The notes: a model not told the origin generated them from the letters alone. Shown: positions 40,271 through 49,890, counted from the first letter of the stretch. The stretch is 64,000 bases of DNA from Xylanimonas ulmi (GCF_004216535.1 NZ_SGWX01000001.1:434001-498000); one strand, 5' to 3'. Program-made: numbers and translations.

Positions 40271-40346
40271 GGTTTCGACAGGCTCAACCACCGATGGGCT
40301 CAACCACCGGTGGGCTCAACCACCGGTGGTTGAGCCTGTCGAAACC
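40271..40346. repeat. Palindromic GGTTTCGACAGGCTCAACC repeat cluster
   Basis: A 23-base arm beginning GGTTTCGACAGGCTCAACC (40271-40293) is perfectly inverted at 40324-40346. Between them a GGGCTCAACCACCGGT-like unit of 16 bases is repeated in tandem. Related words occur at 62591-62647. This is a short interspersed palindrome that I recall as common between genes of Micrococcales. It could act as a 3' hairpin for ilvC. Confidence 0.8.
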
Positions 40347-40390
40347 ACCCCCGATCCGCCCCTCGCACCGGCACCTGCTTGGATGGTCTC

Positions 40391-40945
40391 GTGACCCACG
40401 ACCTGCACGCCCCCGACGCCACCGAGCCTCCCGCCGACGACGCCGAGCAGGCGCGCCGGATCCAGGAGTTCTGGGAGACGGCCCGCACGCGCGCCGGGAT
40501 GGCGCGCATCGGCGTCGTCGTGGGGACCGGGTGGACCGAGACGCTGCCGCCGCCCGCGTGGTCGTTCGGCGACTCGCCCGCACTGGCCGACGAGCTGCTC
40601 GCGCTGGTCCTGGCCGGGGTCAAGACCGCCACGTCCTCGCTCGCCGTGGAGTACGGCGACGACGAGCCCGCGCCCCAGCCCGGCGAGCTCTCGGTGGTGC
40701 TCGACGGCGCCGGCGCGCCGCAGGCGCTCATCCGCACGACGGCGGTCGACGTCGTCGCGTTCGGCGCCGTGACCGAGGAGTTCGCGCGGCGTGAGGGGGA
40801 GGGCGACGGGTCGCTGACGTCCTGGCGGGCCGAGCACGAGGCGTACTGGCGACGGAGCATGCCCGAGGGGCACGAGTTCTCGCCCGACCTGGAGGTCCTG
40901 TGCGAGCGGTTCGAGCTGCTCTACCCGAAGGCGCAGTCGCGGTGA
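40391..40945 (+). CDS. ASCH domain protein
   Basis: A 184-residue protein with a central ASCH fold (about 70-165): [17 protein letters not shown] gives the conserved G-V-K-T/S motif, and [26 protein letters not shown] is the following strand-helix typical of the YhfF-like group. ASCH domains bind RNA or nucleoside-like ligands and some are amidohydrolases or nucleases. GTG 40391 is the first plausible start; TTG 40379 is possible. It stands alone between ilvC and leuB and its role is not known. Confidence 0.8.
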   Translation: MTHDLHAPDATEPPADDAEQARRIQEFWETARTRAGMARIGVVVGTGWTETLPPPAWSFGDSPALADELLALVLAGVKTATSSLAVEYGDDEPAPQPGELSVVLDGAGAPQALIRTTAVDVVAFGAVTEEFARREGEGDGSLTSWRAEHEAYWRRSMPEGHEFSPDLEVLCERFELLYPKAQSR

Positions 40946-41024
40946 CGACGATCGCGCGCCACGCACGTCCACGCTGCGAGACACGCGTCCCGCATGGTGG
41001 CTGGTCAGCGGTATTCTCGGGCGC

Positions 41025-42068
41025 ATGACGCGCAACATCGAGCTGGCAGTGGTCGCGGGCGACGGCATCGGCACCGAGGTCGTCGAGCAGGGGCTGACGG
41101 TCCTGGAGGCGGCGCTCGCCGGATCCGACATCGCCGTGGCCACCACCGACTTCGACCTGGGCGCGCGCCGCTGGCACGCCACCGGCGAGACGCTGACCGA
41201 CGAGACGCTCGACGCGATCAAGGGCCACGACGCGATCCTGCTCGGCGCGATCGGCGACCCGACCGTCCCGTCGGGTGTGCTTGAGCGCGGCCTGCTGCTC
41301 AAGCTGCGCTTCGCGCTCGACCACTACGTCAACCTGCGGCCCAACAAGCTCTACCAGGGCGTCACCTCGCCGCTCGCGAACCCGGGCGACGTGGACTTCG
41401 TCGTCGTGCGTGAGGGCACCGAGGGCCCGTACGTCGGCAACGGCGGCTCGATCCGCACCGGCACGCCCCACGAGGTCGCCACCGAGGTCTCGCTCAACAC
41501 GGCCTTCGGCGTCGAGCGCGTGGTGCGCTACGCGTTCGCCCAGGCCGCGCGGCGCGAGCGCAAGCACCTGACCCTGGTGCACAAGCACAACGTGCTGGTC
41601 AACGCCGGGCACCTGTGGCGCCGCACGGTCGAGGCCGTCAACGCCGAGTTCCCCGAGGTCACCACCGACTACCTGCACGTCGACGCCGCGACGATCTTCC
41701 TGGTCACCAACCCGTCGCGGTTCGACGTGATCGTCACCGACAACCTGTTCGGCGACATCATCACCGACGAGGCCGCCGCGATCACGGGCGGCATGGGCCT
41801 GGCCGGCTCGGCCAACATCAACCCGGACGGGGCGTTCCCGAGCATGTTCGAGCCCATCCACGGCTCGGCGCCCGACATCGCCGGACAGGGCAAGGCCGAC
41901 CCCACGGCCACGGTGCTGAGCGTGAGCATGATGCTCGACCACCTGGGCCTGACCGAGCAGGCCGTCCGCGTCGAGCGGGCCGTCGCGGCCGACCTGGCCG
42001 AGCGCGGCGGCGCCGTGCGCACGACGGCGCAGGTCGGCGTCGACCTCGCGGCTCGCGTGCGCGGCTGA
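41025..42068 (+). CDS. leuB: 3-isopropylmalate dehydrogenase
   Basis: LeuB (347 residues) oxidises and decarboxylates 3-isopropylmalate in leucine synthesis, NAD+-dependent. Motifs: [33 protein letters not shown], the substrate loop [14 protein letters not shown], the metal-binding [18 protein letters not shown] and NAD site [18 protein letters not shown]. It is the actinobacterial short type. ATG 41025 follows TATTCT (41012-41017) by 7 bases. Confidence 0.96.
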   Translation: MTRNIELAVVAGDGIGTEVVEQGLTVLEAALAGSDIAVATTDFDLGARRWHATGETLTDETLDAIKGHDAILLGAIGDPTVPSGVLERGLLLKLRFALDHYVNLRPNKLYQGVTSPLANPGDVDFVVVREGTEGPYVGNGGSIRTGTPHEVATEVSLNTAFGVERVVRYAFAQAARRERKHLTLVHKHNVLVNAGHLWRRTVEAVNAEFPEVTTDYLHVDAATIFLVTNPSRFDVIVTDNLFGDIITDEAAAITGGMGLAGSANINPDGAFPSMFEPIHGSAPDIAGQGKADPTATVLSVSMMLDHLGLTEQAVRVERAVAADLAERGGAVRTTAQVGVDLAARVRG

Positions 42069-42174
42069 CCGCGCCACGACACCGCAGAGGCGGCGCCGGA
42101 ACACGCCCCCCGCGGGGGTTCCCGCGGGCGTGGGCGTGGAAGACTGAGGCGTTCACATGGAAAGGCGTACACCG

Positions 42175-43338
42175 ATGACGAGCACGACTGAGCCGACCAC
42201 CGCCGGGCTGGGTGCGGCCGGGGCGGGGATCCTGTCGCAGGACATCGAGGAGATCGCGTCGCTGTTCAGCGTCTCGCGGACCGACGCCCCGACGTCGGAC
42301 GACGAGCGGGCGGCGATGCTGGAGAGCCCGAAGTTCGGCACGGTCTTCAGCGACCACATGGCGCGCGTCTCGTGGCGCCGCGACGAGGGCTGGGTTCACC
42401 GCCGTGTCGAGCCGTACGGGCCGCTGCGGCTCGACCCGGCCACGGCCGTCCTGCACTACGGGCAGGAGATCTTCGAGGGCATGAAGGCCTACCGGCACGC
42501 CGACGGCGCTGTCTGGACGTTCCGGCCCGAGGAGAACGCCGCGCGCCTGGCGCGCTCGGCCCACCGCCTGGCCCTGCCGGCGCTCCCGGTCGACGACTTC
42601 ATCGCGGCCTGCGCCGTGCTGGTGCGCACCGACATCGACTGGGTGCCCTCGTCGCCCGACTCGAGCCTGTACCTGCGCCCCTTCATGTTCGCCTCGGAGC
42701 CGTTCTTGGGCGTGCGGCCCTCGAACGAGGTCGAGTTCCTGGTCATCGCCTCGCCGTCAGGCGCGTACTTCGCCGGCGGCGTCAAGCCCGTGTCGATCTG
42801 GGTCGACGCCGAGTACCACCGCACGGGCCCCGGCGGGACCGGCGCGGCCAAGTGCGGCGGCAACTACGCCGCGAGCCTGCTGCCCCAGGAGGAGGCGGCC
42901 GCCAAGGGCTTCGACCAGGTGTGCTTCCTCGACGGCGCCTCGAACACCTATCTCGAGGAGCTCGGCGGCATGAACGTCTTCCTCGTCATGGACGACGGGT
43001 CGGTGCACACGCCCGAGCTGACCGGATCGATCCTCGAGGGCGTCACGCGCTCGTCGATCCTGCGGCTGGCCGCCGACCACGGGCGCGACGTCGTCGAGCG
43101 CCGCATCCCGCTGAGCGACCTCGTCGAGGGGCTGGGCAGCGGACGGGTCACTGAGGTCTTCGCGTGCGGCACGGCCGCCGTGGTGACCCCCGTGGGCCGC
43201 ATGGCGGGCGAGACGTTCGACGCGACGGTGGGCGACGGGCAGCCGGGTGAGCTGACCACGACGATCCGCCAGGAGCTCACCGACATCCAGTACGGCCGCG
43301 CGGCCGACCGGCACGGCTGGATGCGCCGGCTGGCCTGA
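42175..43338 (+). CDS. ilvE: Branched-chain amino acid aminotransferase
   Basis: This fold-type IV PLP enzyme (387 residues) makes the last step to Ile, Leu and Val. LHYGQEIFEGMKAYR, RPFMFASEP, the PLP lysine in GGTGAAKCGGNYAASL, EELGGMNVFLV and ACGTAAVVTPVG are all BCAT family signatures. ATG 42175 has GGAAAGG ahead; ATG 42157 would add six residues. It ends before a large imperfect hairpin (43366-43417) that may terminate it. Confidence 0.96.
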   Translation: MTSTTEPTTAGLGAAGAGILSQDIEEIASLFSVSRTDAPTSDDERAAMLESPKFGTVFSDHMARVSWRRDEGWVHRRVEPYGPLRLDPATAVLHYGQEIFEGMKAYRHADGAVWTFRPEENAARLARSAHRLALPALPVDDFIAACAVLVRTDIDWVPSSPDSSLYLRPFMFASEPFLGVRPSNEVEFLVIASPSGAYFAGGVKPVSIWVDAEYHRTGPGGTGAAKCGGNYAASLLPQEEAAAKGFDQVCFLDGASNTYLEELGGMNVFLVMDDGSVHTPELTGSILEGVTRSSILRLAADHGRDVVERRIPLSDLVEGLGSGRVTEVFACGTAAVVTPVGRMAGETFDATVGDGQPGELTTTIRQELTDIQYGRAADRHGWMRRLA

Positions 43339-43365
43339 GCGGCCGGGGCCAGGCACAACGGAGCC

Positions 43366-43417
43366 GGCCCACGCGGGGACGCTCGGTGAGCGAACGTCGA
43401 GCATCCCCGCGCGGGCC
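43366..43417 (+). terminator. Hairpin after ilvE
   Basis: GGCCC-A-CGCGGGG pairs with CCCCGCG-C-GGGCC, with an inner CGCTC/GAGCG helix. There is no T tract. It may end ilvE transcripts or shield the 3' end. Confidence 0.45.
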
Positions 43418-43435
43418 GTGTGGCACTATGGGCCT

Positions 43436-43465
43436 GTGCAGCACACCCGCAGCATCATTGCGTAG
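43436..43465 (+). CDS. Candidate cimA leader peptide MQHTRSIIA
   Basis: A nine-codon frame from GTG 43436 to TAG 43463-43465 ends ...Ser-Ile-Ile-Ala just at the 5' arm of a strong hairpin. Two adjacent Ile codons fit the downstream enzyme, which makes the isoleucine precursor. No ribosome site is visible; a weak CACTAT box 6 bases upstream would make it leaderless. It is the best candidate but unproven. Confidence 0.45.
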   Translation: MQHTRSIIA

Positions 43466-43524
43466 CGCGTCCGGCGCCACCCTCCCCGGACGCGCAGACC
43501 TTCCGTCCCCGGAGGGTCTTTTTT
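43465..43524 (+). promoter_or_regulatory. cimA attenuator: two hairpins and T tract
   Basis: A perfect 10-bp hairpin (GCGCGTCCGG 43465-43474 / CCGGACGCGC 43486-43495) is followed immediately by AGACCTTCC/GGAGGGTCT (43496-43504 / 43511-43519) and TTTTTT. The second is a textbook intrinsic terminator 44 bases before cimA. Being upstream of cimA and behind a short Ile-Ile frame, it looks like an attenuator; alternatively it is only the ilvE terminator. Confidence 0.65.
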
Positions 43525-43567
43525 GTTGGCGGAACAAGCAGGACTGCTTCAGGAAGAAGGACCCGAC

Positions 43568-45169
43568 GTGACCTTCGACGTGTACGACACCACGCTGCGC
43601 GACGGCGCGCAGCAGGAGGGCATGAACCTCACCGTCGCGGACAAGCTCGCGATCGCGCCGCTGCTCGACGAGCTCGGCGTCGGGTTCATCGAGGGCGGCT
43701 GGCCGGGCGCGATCCCCAAGGACACCGAGTTCTTCCGGCGCGCGCGCACCGAGCTGACGCTTAAGAACGCGGTGCTCGCGGCGTTCGGCGCGACCCGCAA
43801 GGCCGGCGTCACGGTCGACGCCGACCCCCAGGTCCGCGCGCTGCTCGACGCGGAGGCGCCCGTGGTGACCCTCGTCGCCAAGTCCGACGTGCGGCACGTC
43901 GAGCGCGCGCTGCGCACCACGCGCGAAGAGAACCTCGCGATGATCACCGACACCGTCCGATTCCTTGTCGCGCAGGGCCGCCGCGTGGTGCTCGACGCCG
44001 AGCACTTCTACGACGGCTTCCGCTTCGACCCCGCCTACGCGACGTCGGCCGTGCGGGCTGCGTTCGACGCCGGCGCCGAGGTCGTCACGCTGTGCGACAC
44101 CAACGGCGGCATGCTTCCGGCCTTCGTCACCGACGTCGTCGGCGCCGTGCGCGCGGCCGTCGGGCAGGGGCCGCGGCTGGGCATGCACGCCCATAACGAC
44201 ACCGGCTGCGCGGTCGCGAACTCGCTCGCCGCGGTCGCCGCGGGGGCCAGCCACGTGCAGGGCACGGTCAACGGCTATGGCGAGCGCACGGGCAACGCCG
44301 ACCTCATCGCCGTCGTCGCGAACCTGGAGCTCAAGCACGGCGTCGAGCTGCTCGTGAACGCCGGGCTGCGCGAGGCCACCCGCATCGCGCACGCCATCGC
44401 GGAGATCACCAACATCGCGCCGTTCGCGCGCCAGCCGTACGTGGGTGCGAGCGCGTTCGCGCACAAGGGAGGCCTGCACGCCTCGGCGATCAAGGTCGAC
44501 CCCGACCTGTACCAGCACGTCGACCCGGTCGCCGTCGGCAACGACATGCGCATGCTCGTCTCGGAGATGGCCGGTCGCGCGTCGATCGAGCTCAAGGGGC
44601 GCGAGCTCGGCTTCGACCTGACGGGGCAGGGCGACCTGCTCGCGCGCGTGACCACGCGCGTCAAGGACGCCGAGGCGGCGGGCTACACCTACGACGCCGC
44701 GGACGCCTCGTTCGAGCTGCTGCTGCGCGAGGAGCTGACGGGTCAGCGGCCTGTCTACTTCGAGGTCGAGTCGTGGCGCACGATCATCGAGACCCTGCCG
44801 GGCCAGGGGCAGGGCCGCGGAGCGGTCGCCTCGGCCGAGGCGACCGTCAAGCTGCGCGCGGGCGGTGAGCGCATCGTCAGCACCGGCGAGGGCAACGGTC
44901 CCGTCAACGCGCTCGACCAGGCGCTGCGTAAGGCGCTCGTGCGCACCTACCCGCAGATCGAGCGGTTCGCGCTCACCGACTTCAAGGTGCGCATCCTCGA
45001 GTCCGAGCAGGGCACCGACTCGACCACTCGCGTGCTCGTGGTGACCACCGACGGTGAGCGCACCTGGTCGACCGTCGGCGTGGGGCCCAACATCATCGAG
45101 GCGTCATGGGAGGCGCTGCTCGACGCGCACGTCTTCGGCCTGCTGCAGGCCAAGGTCGAGGCGCGCTGA
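43568..45169 (+). CDS. cimA: (R)-citramalate synthase CimA
   Basis: A 533-residue enzyme condensing pyruvate and acetyl-CoA to citramalate, a threonine-independent entry to isoleucine. FDVYDTTLRDGAQQEGMNL with the metal Asp, EGGWPGAIPKDTEFF, CDTNGGMLP, and the HxH metal motif in GMHAHNDTGCAVANSL mark the DRE-TIM family. The F-A-H-K-G-G-L-H-A-S-A block and a C-terminal LeuA-like regulatory domain (about 400-530) follow. The EGGWPG motif separates CimA from 2-isopropylmalate synthase. GGAAGAAGGACCC supports GTG 43568. Its last 66 bases overlap the opposite EamA gene. Confidence 0.93.
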   Translation: MTFDVYDTTLRDGAQQEGMNLTVADKLAIAPLLDELGVGFIEGGWPGAIPKDTEFFRRARTELTLKNAVLAAFGATRKAGVTVDADPQVRALLDAEAPVVTLVAKSDVRHVERALRTTREENLAMITDTVRFLVAQGRRVVLDAEHFYDGFRFDPAYATSAVRAAFDAGAEVVTLCDTNGGMLPAFVTDVVGAVRAAVGQGPRLGMHAHNDTGCAVANSLAAVAAGASHVQGTVNGYGERTGNADLIAVVANLELKHGVELLVNAGLREATRIAHAIAEITNIAPFARQPYVGASAFAHKGGLHASAIKVDPDLYQHVDPVAVGNDMRMLVSEMAGRASIELKGRELGFDLTGQGDLLARVTTRVKDAEAAGYTYDAADASFELLLREELTGQRPVYFEVESWRTIIETLPGQGQGRGAVASAEATVKLRAGGERIVSTGEGNGPVNALDQALRKALVRTYPQIERFALTDFKVRILESEQGTDSTTRVLVVTTDGERTWSTVGVGPNIIEASWEALLDAHVFGLLQAKVEAR

Positions 45170-46051
45170 CTTCGGCGCCGCCCGGCGTCCGGCCCACAGC
45201 ACACCCGCGACGACCAGCGCGGAGCCCGCAAGCTCGCCGACGCTGGGCGTCTCGCCGAGCGCCAGCCAGGCCGCGGTGACGCCGACGACGGGCACGAGCA
45301 TCGAGTAGGGGGCGACGCGTCCGGCCGGGTGACGCGCCATGAGCGCGGTCCACAGCCCGGAGCCGAGCAGCGTGCCGAGCAGCACCGTGTAGGCGAGCCC
45401 GCCGAGCGCGAGCGCGCCCGTGCGCGAGCCGAGCGTCGTGAACGAGGCGGCGATCGCCGTCGGGCCCTCGAAGGCGAGCGACGCGGCGGCCATGGGCACG
45501 GGCGGCACCACGCTCATCCACAGCACCAGGCGCAGGGGCTTGACGTCGGGCGCCGAGGCGACCGCGAGCCGGTTGCCGAGGTTGCCGAACGCCCAGCCGA
45601 GACCGCCTGCGATCACGAGGAGGAACGGCGCCAGGCCCGCGGCGGCCCAGCGCTCGCGGCCGACGACGACCAGCCCCGCCACGGCGACCGCGACGCCGAC
45701 CAGTTGGCGTGCGCGCAGCGGCTCACGCAGTAGCGCGGCGCCCAACAGCACCGTGAACGGCGCCGAGCACTGCAGCACGAGCGAGGCGATCCCCGCGGGC
45801 ATCCCGGCCGCCATGCCCGCGTAGAGGAAGAGGAACTGCAGCACGCCGAACCCGGCGCCGTACAGCAGCCACCAGCGCACCGGGACGCGCGGCCACGGGA
45901 CCAAGAGCACGGTGGGCACGGCGATCACGGCGAACCGCAGCGCGACGGCGAGCAAGGGTGGGAACTGGTCGAGCGTCGCGTCGATCGCGACGAAGTTCAG
46001 CCCCCACAGGACGGCGACGGCGACGGCGATCAGGCGATGACGCGTAGGCAC
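45104..46051 (-). CDS. EamA-family (DMT) transporter
   Basis: A membrane protein of about 315 residues with ten hydrophobic segments in two EamA halves (LIAVAVAVLWGLNFVAID at the start; FLLVIAGGLGWAFGNLGNRLA in the second half). Family members export amino acids or other metabolites. It is divergent from a LysR regulator, an arrangement common for exporters of toxic or excess metabolites. GTG 46051 is taken as start; an ATG at 46090 would add 13 polar residues. The C-terminal tail (LDLGLQQAEDVRVEQRLP) is read antisense to the end of cimA. Confidence 0.85.
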   Translation of the reverse strand: MPTRHRLIAVAVAVLWGLNFVAIDATLDQFPPLLAVALRFAVIAVPTVLLVPWPRVPVRWWLLYGAGFGVLQFLFLYAGMAAGMPAGIASLVLQCSAPFTVLLGAALLREPLRARQLVGVAVAVAGLVVVGRERWAAAGLAPFLLVIAGGLGWAFGNLGNRLAVASAPDVKPLRLVLWMSVVPPVPMAAASLAFEGPTAIAASFTTLGSRTGALALGGLAYTVLLGTLLGSGLWTALMARHPAGRVAPYSMLVPVVGVTAAWLALGETPSVGELAGSALVVAGVLWAGRRAAPKSARLDLGLQQAEDVRVEQRLP

Positions 46052-46075
46052 CCGGCGATCGTGCCGTGGATTCTT

Positions 46076-46122
46076 TGAAGGCACAATCATGGCTTGACGC
46101 GCCACGATGTAGGTTGCCTTCA
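46076..46122. promoter_or_regulatory. Inverted repeat between EamA and LysR genes
   Basis: TGAAGGCA (46076-46083) is inverted as TGCCTTCA (46115-46122), 31 bases apart. The right arm touches the LysR -10 box TAGGTT (46110-46115) and start codon. This placement suits a LysR autoregulatory site also controlling the divergent exporter. Confidence 0.5.
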
Positions 46123-47015
46123 TGGAGCCGCAGCATTTGGCGTTGCTGCGCGACCTGGCGTTGCACGGCACCGTCACGGCCGTCGCGGCCGCGACCTGCC
46201 GCACGCCGTCAGCGGTGTCGCAGCAGCTCAAGGTCGCCCAGCGCCGCGCGGGCGTCGCGCTGGTCGAGCCCGACGGCCGGGGACTGCGCCTGACCGCGGC
46301 CGGGCGCCTGGCCGCCGAGCTGGGCCAGGAGGTCGAGGTCGCGCTCGCGCGCGCGGCCGCCCGCTGGGACGCCTACCGTGGCGCGAGCACCGGCGCCGTG
46401 CGCGTGGCCGCGTTCCCGAGCGCCGCCGCGCTCCTGCTGCCGCGCGTGCTCGGCGAGCTCGCCGCCGTCGGCGTCGAGGTGGTGTGCGACGACGTCGACG
46501 TCGCCGAGCGCGAGTACGCGGCGCTCGTCACCACGCACGACATCGTCATCGCGCACTCGCTGGACGGGCCGACGCCGCGCGGCGCCGAGGGGCTGCGCTG
46601 CGTCCCGCTCGCGCGTGAGCCCCTCGACCTCGCCATGGCGGCAGGTCACCGGCTTGCCGTCCGCCCGAGCGTCACCGCGGTCGAGGCGGCCGGCGAGACG
46701 TGGGTCGGCGTGCCGTCCGGCTACCCGTTCGACGCCGTCGCCCGCGCGGTCGCCGCGAAGGCGGGCCGCGGCCTGCGCGTCGCGCAGCGGGTGCGCGACA
46801 ACCGCCTCGTCGAGGCGCTCGTCGCGGCGAGCGACCACGTCGCGGTGCTCGGGCGCCTGACGACGCCGTCGGGCGGCGGCGTCGTGCTGCGCCCACTGGC
46901 GGATGTGCCGGCGACGCGCCACGTCGTGGCGGTGCTGCGTCCCGACCGCGCCGAGCGCCTCGTGGTCGCCACGGCGCTCGACGCGCTGCGGCGCGCGGGC
47001 GCGGCGGCCCAGTGA
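46122..47015 (+). CDS. LysR-family transcriptional regulator
   Basis: A 297-residue regulator. Its N-terminal winged helix (HLALLRDLALHGTVTAVAAATCRTPSAVSQQLKVAQ) contains the usual SxVSxQL recognition helix, and the remaining part is a periplasmic-binding-like effector domain. RDLALHGTVTAVAAA is typical of the actinobacterial group next to EamA exporters. The ATG lies 6 bases after TAGGTT. It most likely controls the divergent exporter; the ligand is not known. Confidence 0.88.
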   Translation: MEPQHLALLRDLALHGTVTAVAAATCRTPSAVSQQLKVAQRRAGVALVEPDGRGLRLTAAGRLAAELGQEVEVALARAAARWDAYRGASTGAVRVAAFPSAAALLLPRVLGELAAVGVEVVCDDVDVAEREYAALVTTHDIVIAHSLDGPTPRGAEGLRCVPLAREPLDLAMAAGHRLAVRPSVTAVEAAGETWVGVPSGYPFDAVARAVAAKAGRGLRVAQRVRDNRLVEALVAASDHVAVLGRLTTPSGGGVVLRPLADVPATRHVVAVLRPDRAERLVVATALDALRRAGAAAQ

Positions 47016-47075
47016 CCGGGCGCGCGACGAGGGCCATGCGCCCCACCACGGCGCCGGGGGATCTACGGTGGTCCC

Positions 47076-48152
47076 GTGCGTGGTGAGTACAAGGTCCCGG
47101 GCGGCAAGTTGGTCGCCGTCGAAGTTGATGTGACGGACGGCCGTCTGGCCAACACCCGCCTGTCGGGCGACTTCTTCCTCGAGCCCGACGACGCCCTCGA
47201 GGTCATCGACCGGGCGCTCGACGGGCTCGCGGCCGACACGCCCACCAGCGCGATCGCCGAGGCGGTCGAGCGCGCGCTGGCCGAGGCCGAGGCGAGCGGC
47301 GCCCTCGTCGGGCCGGTCGCGCTGGTCGGATTCGACGCGTGGGGCGTGGCCGTCGCCGTGCGCCGCGCGCTCGGGCACGCGACCACGTGGGACGACCACG
47401 TCTTCGAGGTGCTGCGCCCCGGACCGCTTCCGCCGCGCACGCTCGCGGCGCTCGACCAGGTGCTCACCGAGGAGCTCGCCGAGGGGCTGCGCGGACCGAC
47501 CTTGCGGTTCTGGGACTGGGACGAGCGCGCGGTGTTCATCGGCTCGTTCCAGTCGCTCGCCAACGAGCTCGACGCCGAGGGTGTCGCCAAGCACGACGTG
47601 ACGGTGGTGCGCCGCATCTCGGGCGGTGGCGCCATGTTCATGGAGGCCGGCAACTGCGTCACGTTCTCGCTCGTGGTGCCCGCCTCGCTCGTGGACGGGC
47701 TCTCGTTCGAGCAGTCGTACGCGTTCCTCGACGCGTGGGTGCTGGGTGCGCTCGCGAGCATCGGCGTCGAGGCGTTCTTCTCCGGCATGAACGACGTCGC
47801 CTCGGCAGCCGGCAAGCTCGCCGGCTCCGCGCAGAAGCGCCTCGCGGGCGGCGCGGTGCTGCACCACATGACGATGGCCTACGACATCGACTCCGACAAG
47901 ATGCTCGAAGTGCTGCGCATCGGCCGCGAGAAGCTCTCGGACAAGGGCACGCGCAGCGCGAACAAGCGGGTCGACCCGCTGCGCTCGCAGACGGGCATGA
48001 CGCGCGAGGCGATCGTGGACGCGTTCGAGGCGTACTTCAAGGGCCAGTACCGCACGGTCGACTCCGCGCTGCGCCCCGACGAGCTCGACCGCGCGCGTGG
48101 GCTCGTCGAGACGAAGTTCGCGACGCCGGAGTGGATCGCGCGGGTGCCCTGA
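47076..48152 (+). CDS. Lipoate-protein ligase A family, permuted domain order
   Basis: A 358-residue protein. Residues 1-90 (YKVPGGKLVAVEVDVTDG ... LSGDFFLEPDDALEVID) match the small accessory domain that lies at the C-terminus of E. coli LplA. The catalytic biotin/lipoate ligase domain follows (about 120-330), with RRISGGGAMFMEAGN for the lipoyl-AMP loop and a lysine in ASAAGKLAGSAQKR. So the domains are in reversed order. It probably activates and attaches lipoate to E2 or GcvH subunits. GTG 47076 lies 6 bases after TACGGT (47064-47069). Confidence 0.88.
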   Translation: MRGEYKVPGGKLVAVEVDVTDGRLANTRLSGDFFLEPDDALEVIDRALDGLAADTPTSAIAEAVERALAEAEASGALVGPVALVGFDAWGVAVAVRRALGHATTWDDHVFEVLRPGPLPPRTLAALDQVLTEELAEGLRGPTLRFWDWDERAVFIGSFQSLANELDAEGVAKHDVTVVRRISGGGAMFMEAGNCVTFSLVVPASLVDGLSFEQSYAFLDAWVLGALASIGVEAFFSGMNDVASAAGKLAGSAQKRLAGGAVLHHMTMAYDIDSDKMLEVLRIGREKLSDKGTRSANKRVDPLRSQTGMTREAIVDAFEAYFKGQYRTVDSALRPDELDRARGLVETKFATPEWIARVP

Positions 48153-48189
48153 CCGAGCGTGCCCTGACCGGGCGCGAGCGGCGAGACGG

Positions 48190-48939
<750 letters not shown>

Positions 48940-49027
48940 GGCGACAGTCTAGGCGGGCCGGATCAGGGGGCTTCTCAGGGACATCCTTGATGTGCGCGGC
49001 GCCACGCCGGGAGACGATGGAGGCGCT

Positions 49028-49399
49028 ATGAGGACTCTCCTGAACCTGATCTGGCTGGTGTTCGCCGGCTTCTGGCTCGCGGTCGCCTACGCGATCGCGG
49101 GTGTGCTCCTGCTGGTGCCGATCGTGACCATCCCGTTCGCCATCGCGTCGTTCCGCATCGGGGCCTACGCGCTGTGGCCCTTCGGGCGCACCGTCATCGA
49201 CCACCCGAGCGCCGGCGTCGGCAGCGCGCTGGGCAACATCCTGTGGATCCTGCTCGCCGGCTGGTGGCTCGCGCTCGCGCACCTGTGCACGGCGATCCCG
49301 CTGTTCGTCTCGATCATCGGCATCCCGATGGGCTGGGCCAACCTCAAGCTCATCCCGGTCTCGCTCATGCCGCTCGGCAAGGTGATCGTGCGCGCCTAG
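49028..49399 (+). CDS. YccF-family membrane protein
   Basis: A 123-residue protein with four hydrophobic segments and two YccF domains, each with a P-F/L-G turn (IGAYALWPFGRTV and LIPVSLMPLGKVIV). These are conserved inner-membrane proteins of unknown function. GGAGGCGCT before ATG 49028 is a good ribosome site. Its end overlaps the opposite ybaK-like gene by four bases. Confidence 0.9.
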   Translation: MRTLLNLIWLVFAGFWLAVAYAIAGVLLLVPIVTIPFAIASFRIGAYALWPFGRTVIDHPSAGVGSALGNILWILLAGWWLALAHLCTAIPLFVSIIGIPMGWANLKLIPVSLMPLGKVIVRA

Positions 49400-49890
49400 C
49401 GCGCGATCGCGGCGAGCGCCCCGCCCGTCAGCGCGAGCAGGTCGCCCGGCGCCAGCCCCACGTCGAGCCCGCGGCGACCGCCGGAGACGTAGACGACGTC
49501 GAACCCCTGCGCCGAGGCGTCGACCACCGTGGGGTGGCGGTGCCGCTGGCCCAACGGCGAGATGCCGCCCACGACATAGCCCGTCGCGCGCTCGGCCACC
49601 GCGGGCGGCGCCATCGCCGCGCGCTTGCCGCCGACAGCGCGGGCAAGCGCCTTGAGGTCGAGCTGGCGGTCCACGGGCACGACGCCCACCACGAGCCGCC
49701 CGTCGACGTCGGCCACCAGCGTCTTGAACACCTGTGCCGGCTCGACGCCCATCGCCACGGCCGCCTCCAGACCGTAGCCGAGCGCCGAGACGGGGTCGTG
49801 CTCGTAGGCGCGCACCGTGTGGGGCGCTGCGGCCCGCTCCAGCGCGACGATGGCGGGCGTGCCGCCGGCCCGCGCGTTCCTCTTCGCCAC
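49396..49890 (-). CDS. ybaK: Cys-tRNA(Pro) deacylase YbaK/EbsC
   Basis: A 164-residue trans-editing enzyme that clears Cys-tRNA(Pro) and related mischarged tRNA. TPAIVALERA at the N-terminus, VFKTLVADVDGRLVVGVVPVD with the conserved lysine (FKT), AMAPPAVAERATGYVVGGISPLG and the GLDVGLAPGDLLAL end fit YbaK/EbsC. GTG 49890 lies 6 bases after TACACT (minus strand 49902-49897). Confidence 0.93.
   Translation of the reverse strand: MAKRNARAGGTPAIVALERAAAPHTVRAYEHDPVSALGYGLEAAVAMGVEPAQVFKTLVADVDGRLVVGVVPVDRQLDLKALARAVGGKRAAMAPPAVAERATGYVVGGISPLGQRHRHPTVVDASAQGFDVVYVSGGRRGLDVGLAPGDLLALTGGALAAIAR

Noticed and set aside
40271-40346. CRISPR array at the GGGCTCAACCACCGGT repeats
   Set aside because: The units follow each other without unique spacers and form a palindrome; no cas genes are present.
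43339-43567. T-box leader before cimA
   Set aside because: No T-box sequence (TGGNACCGCG) is present; the short frame and hairpins fit ribosome-mediated attenuation better.
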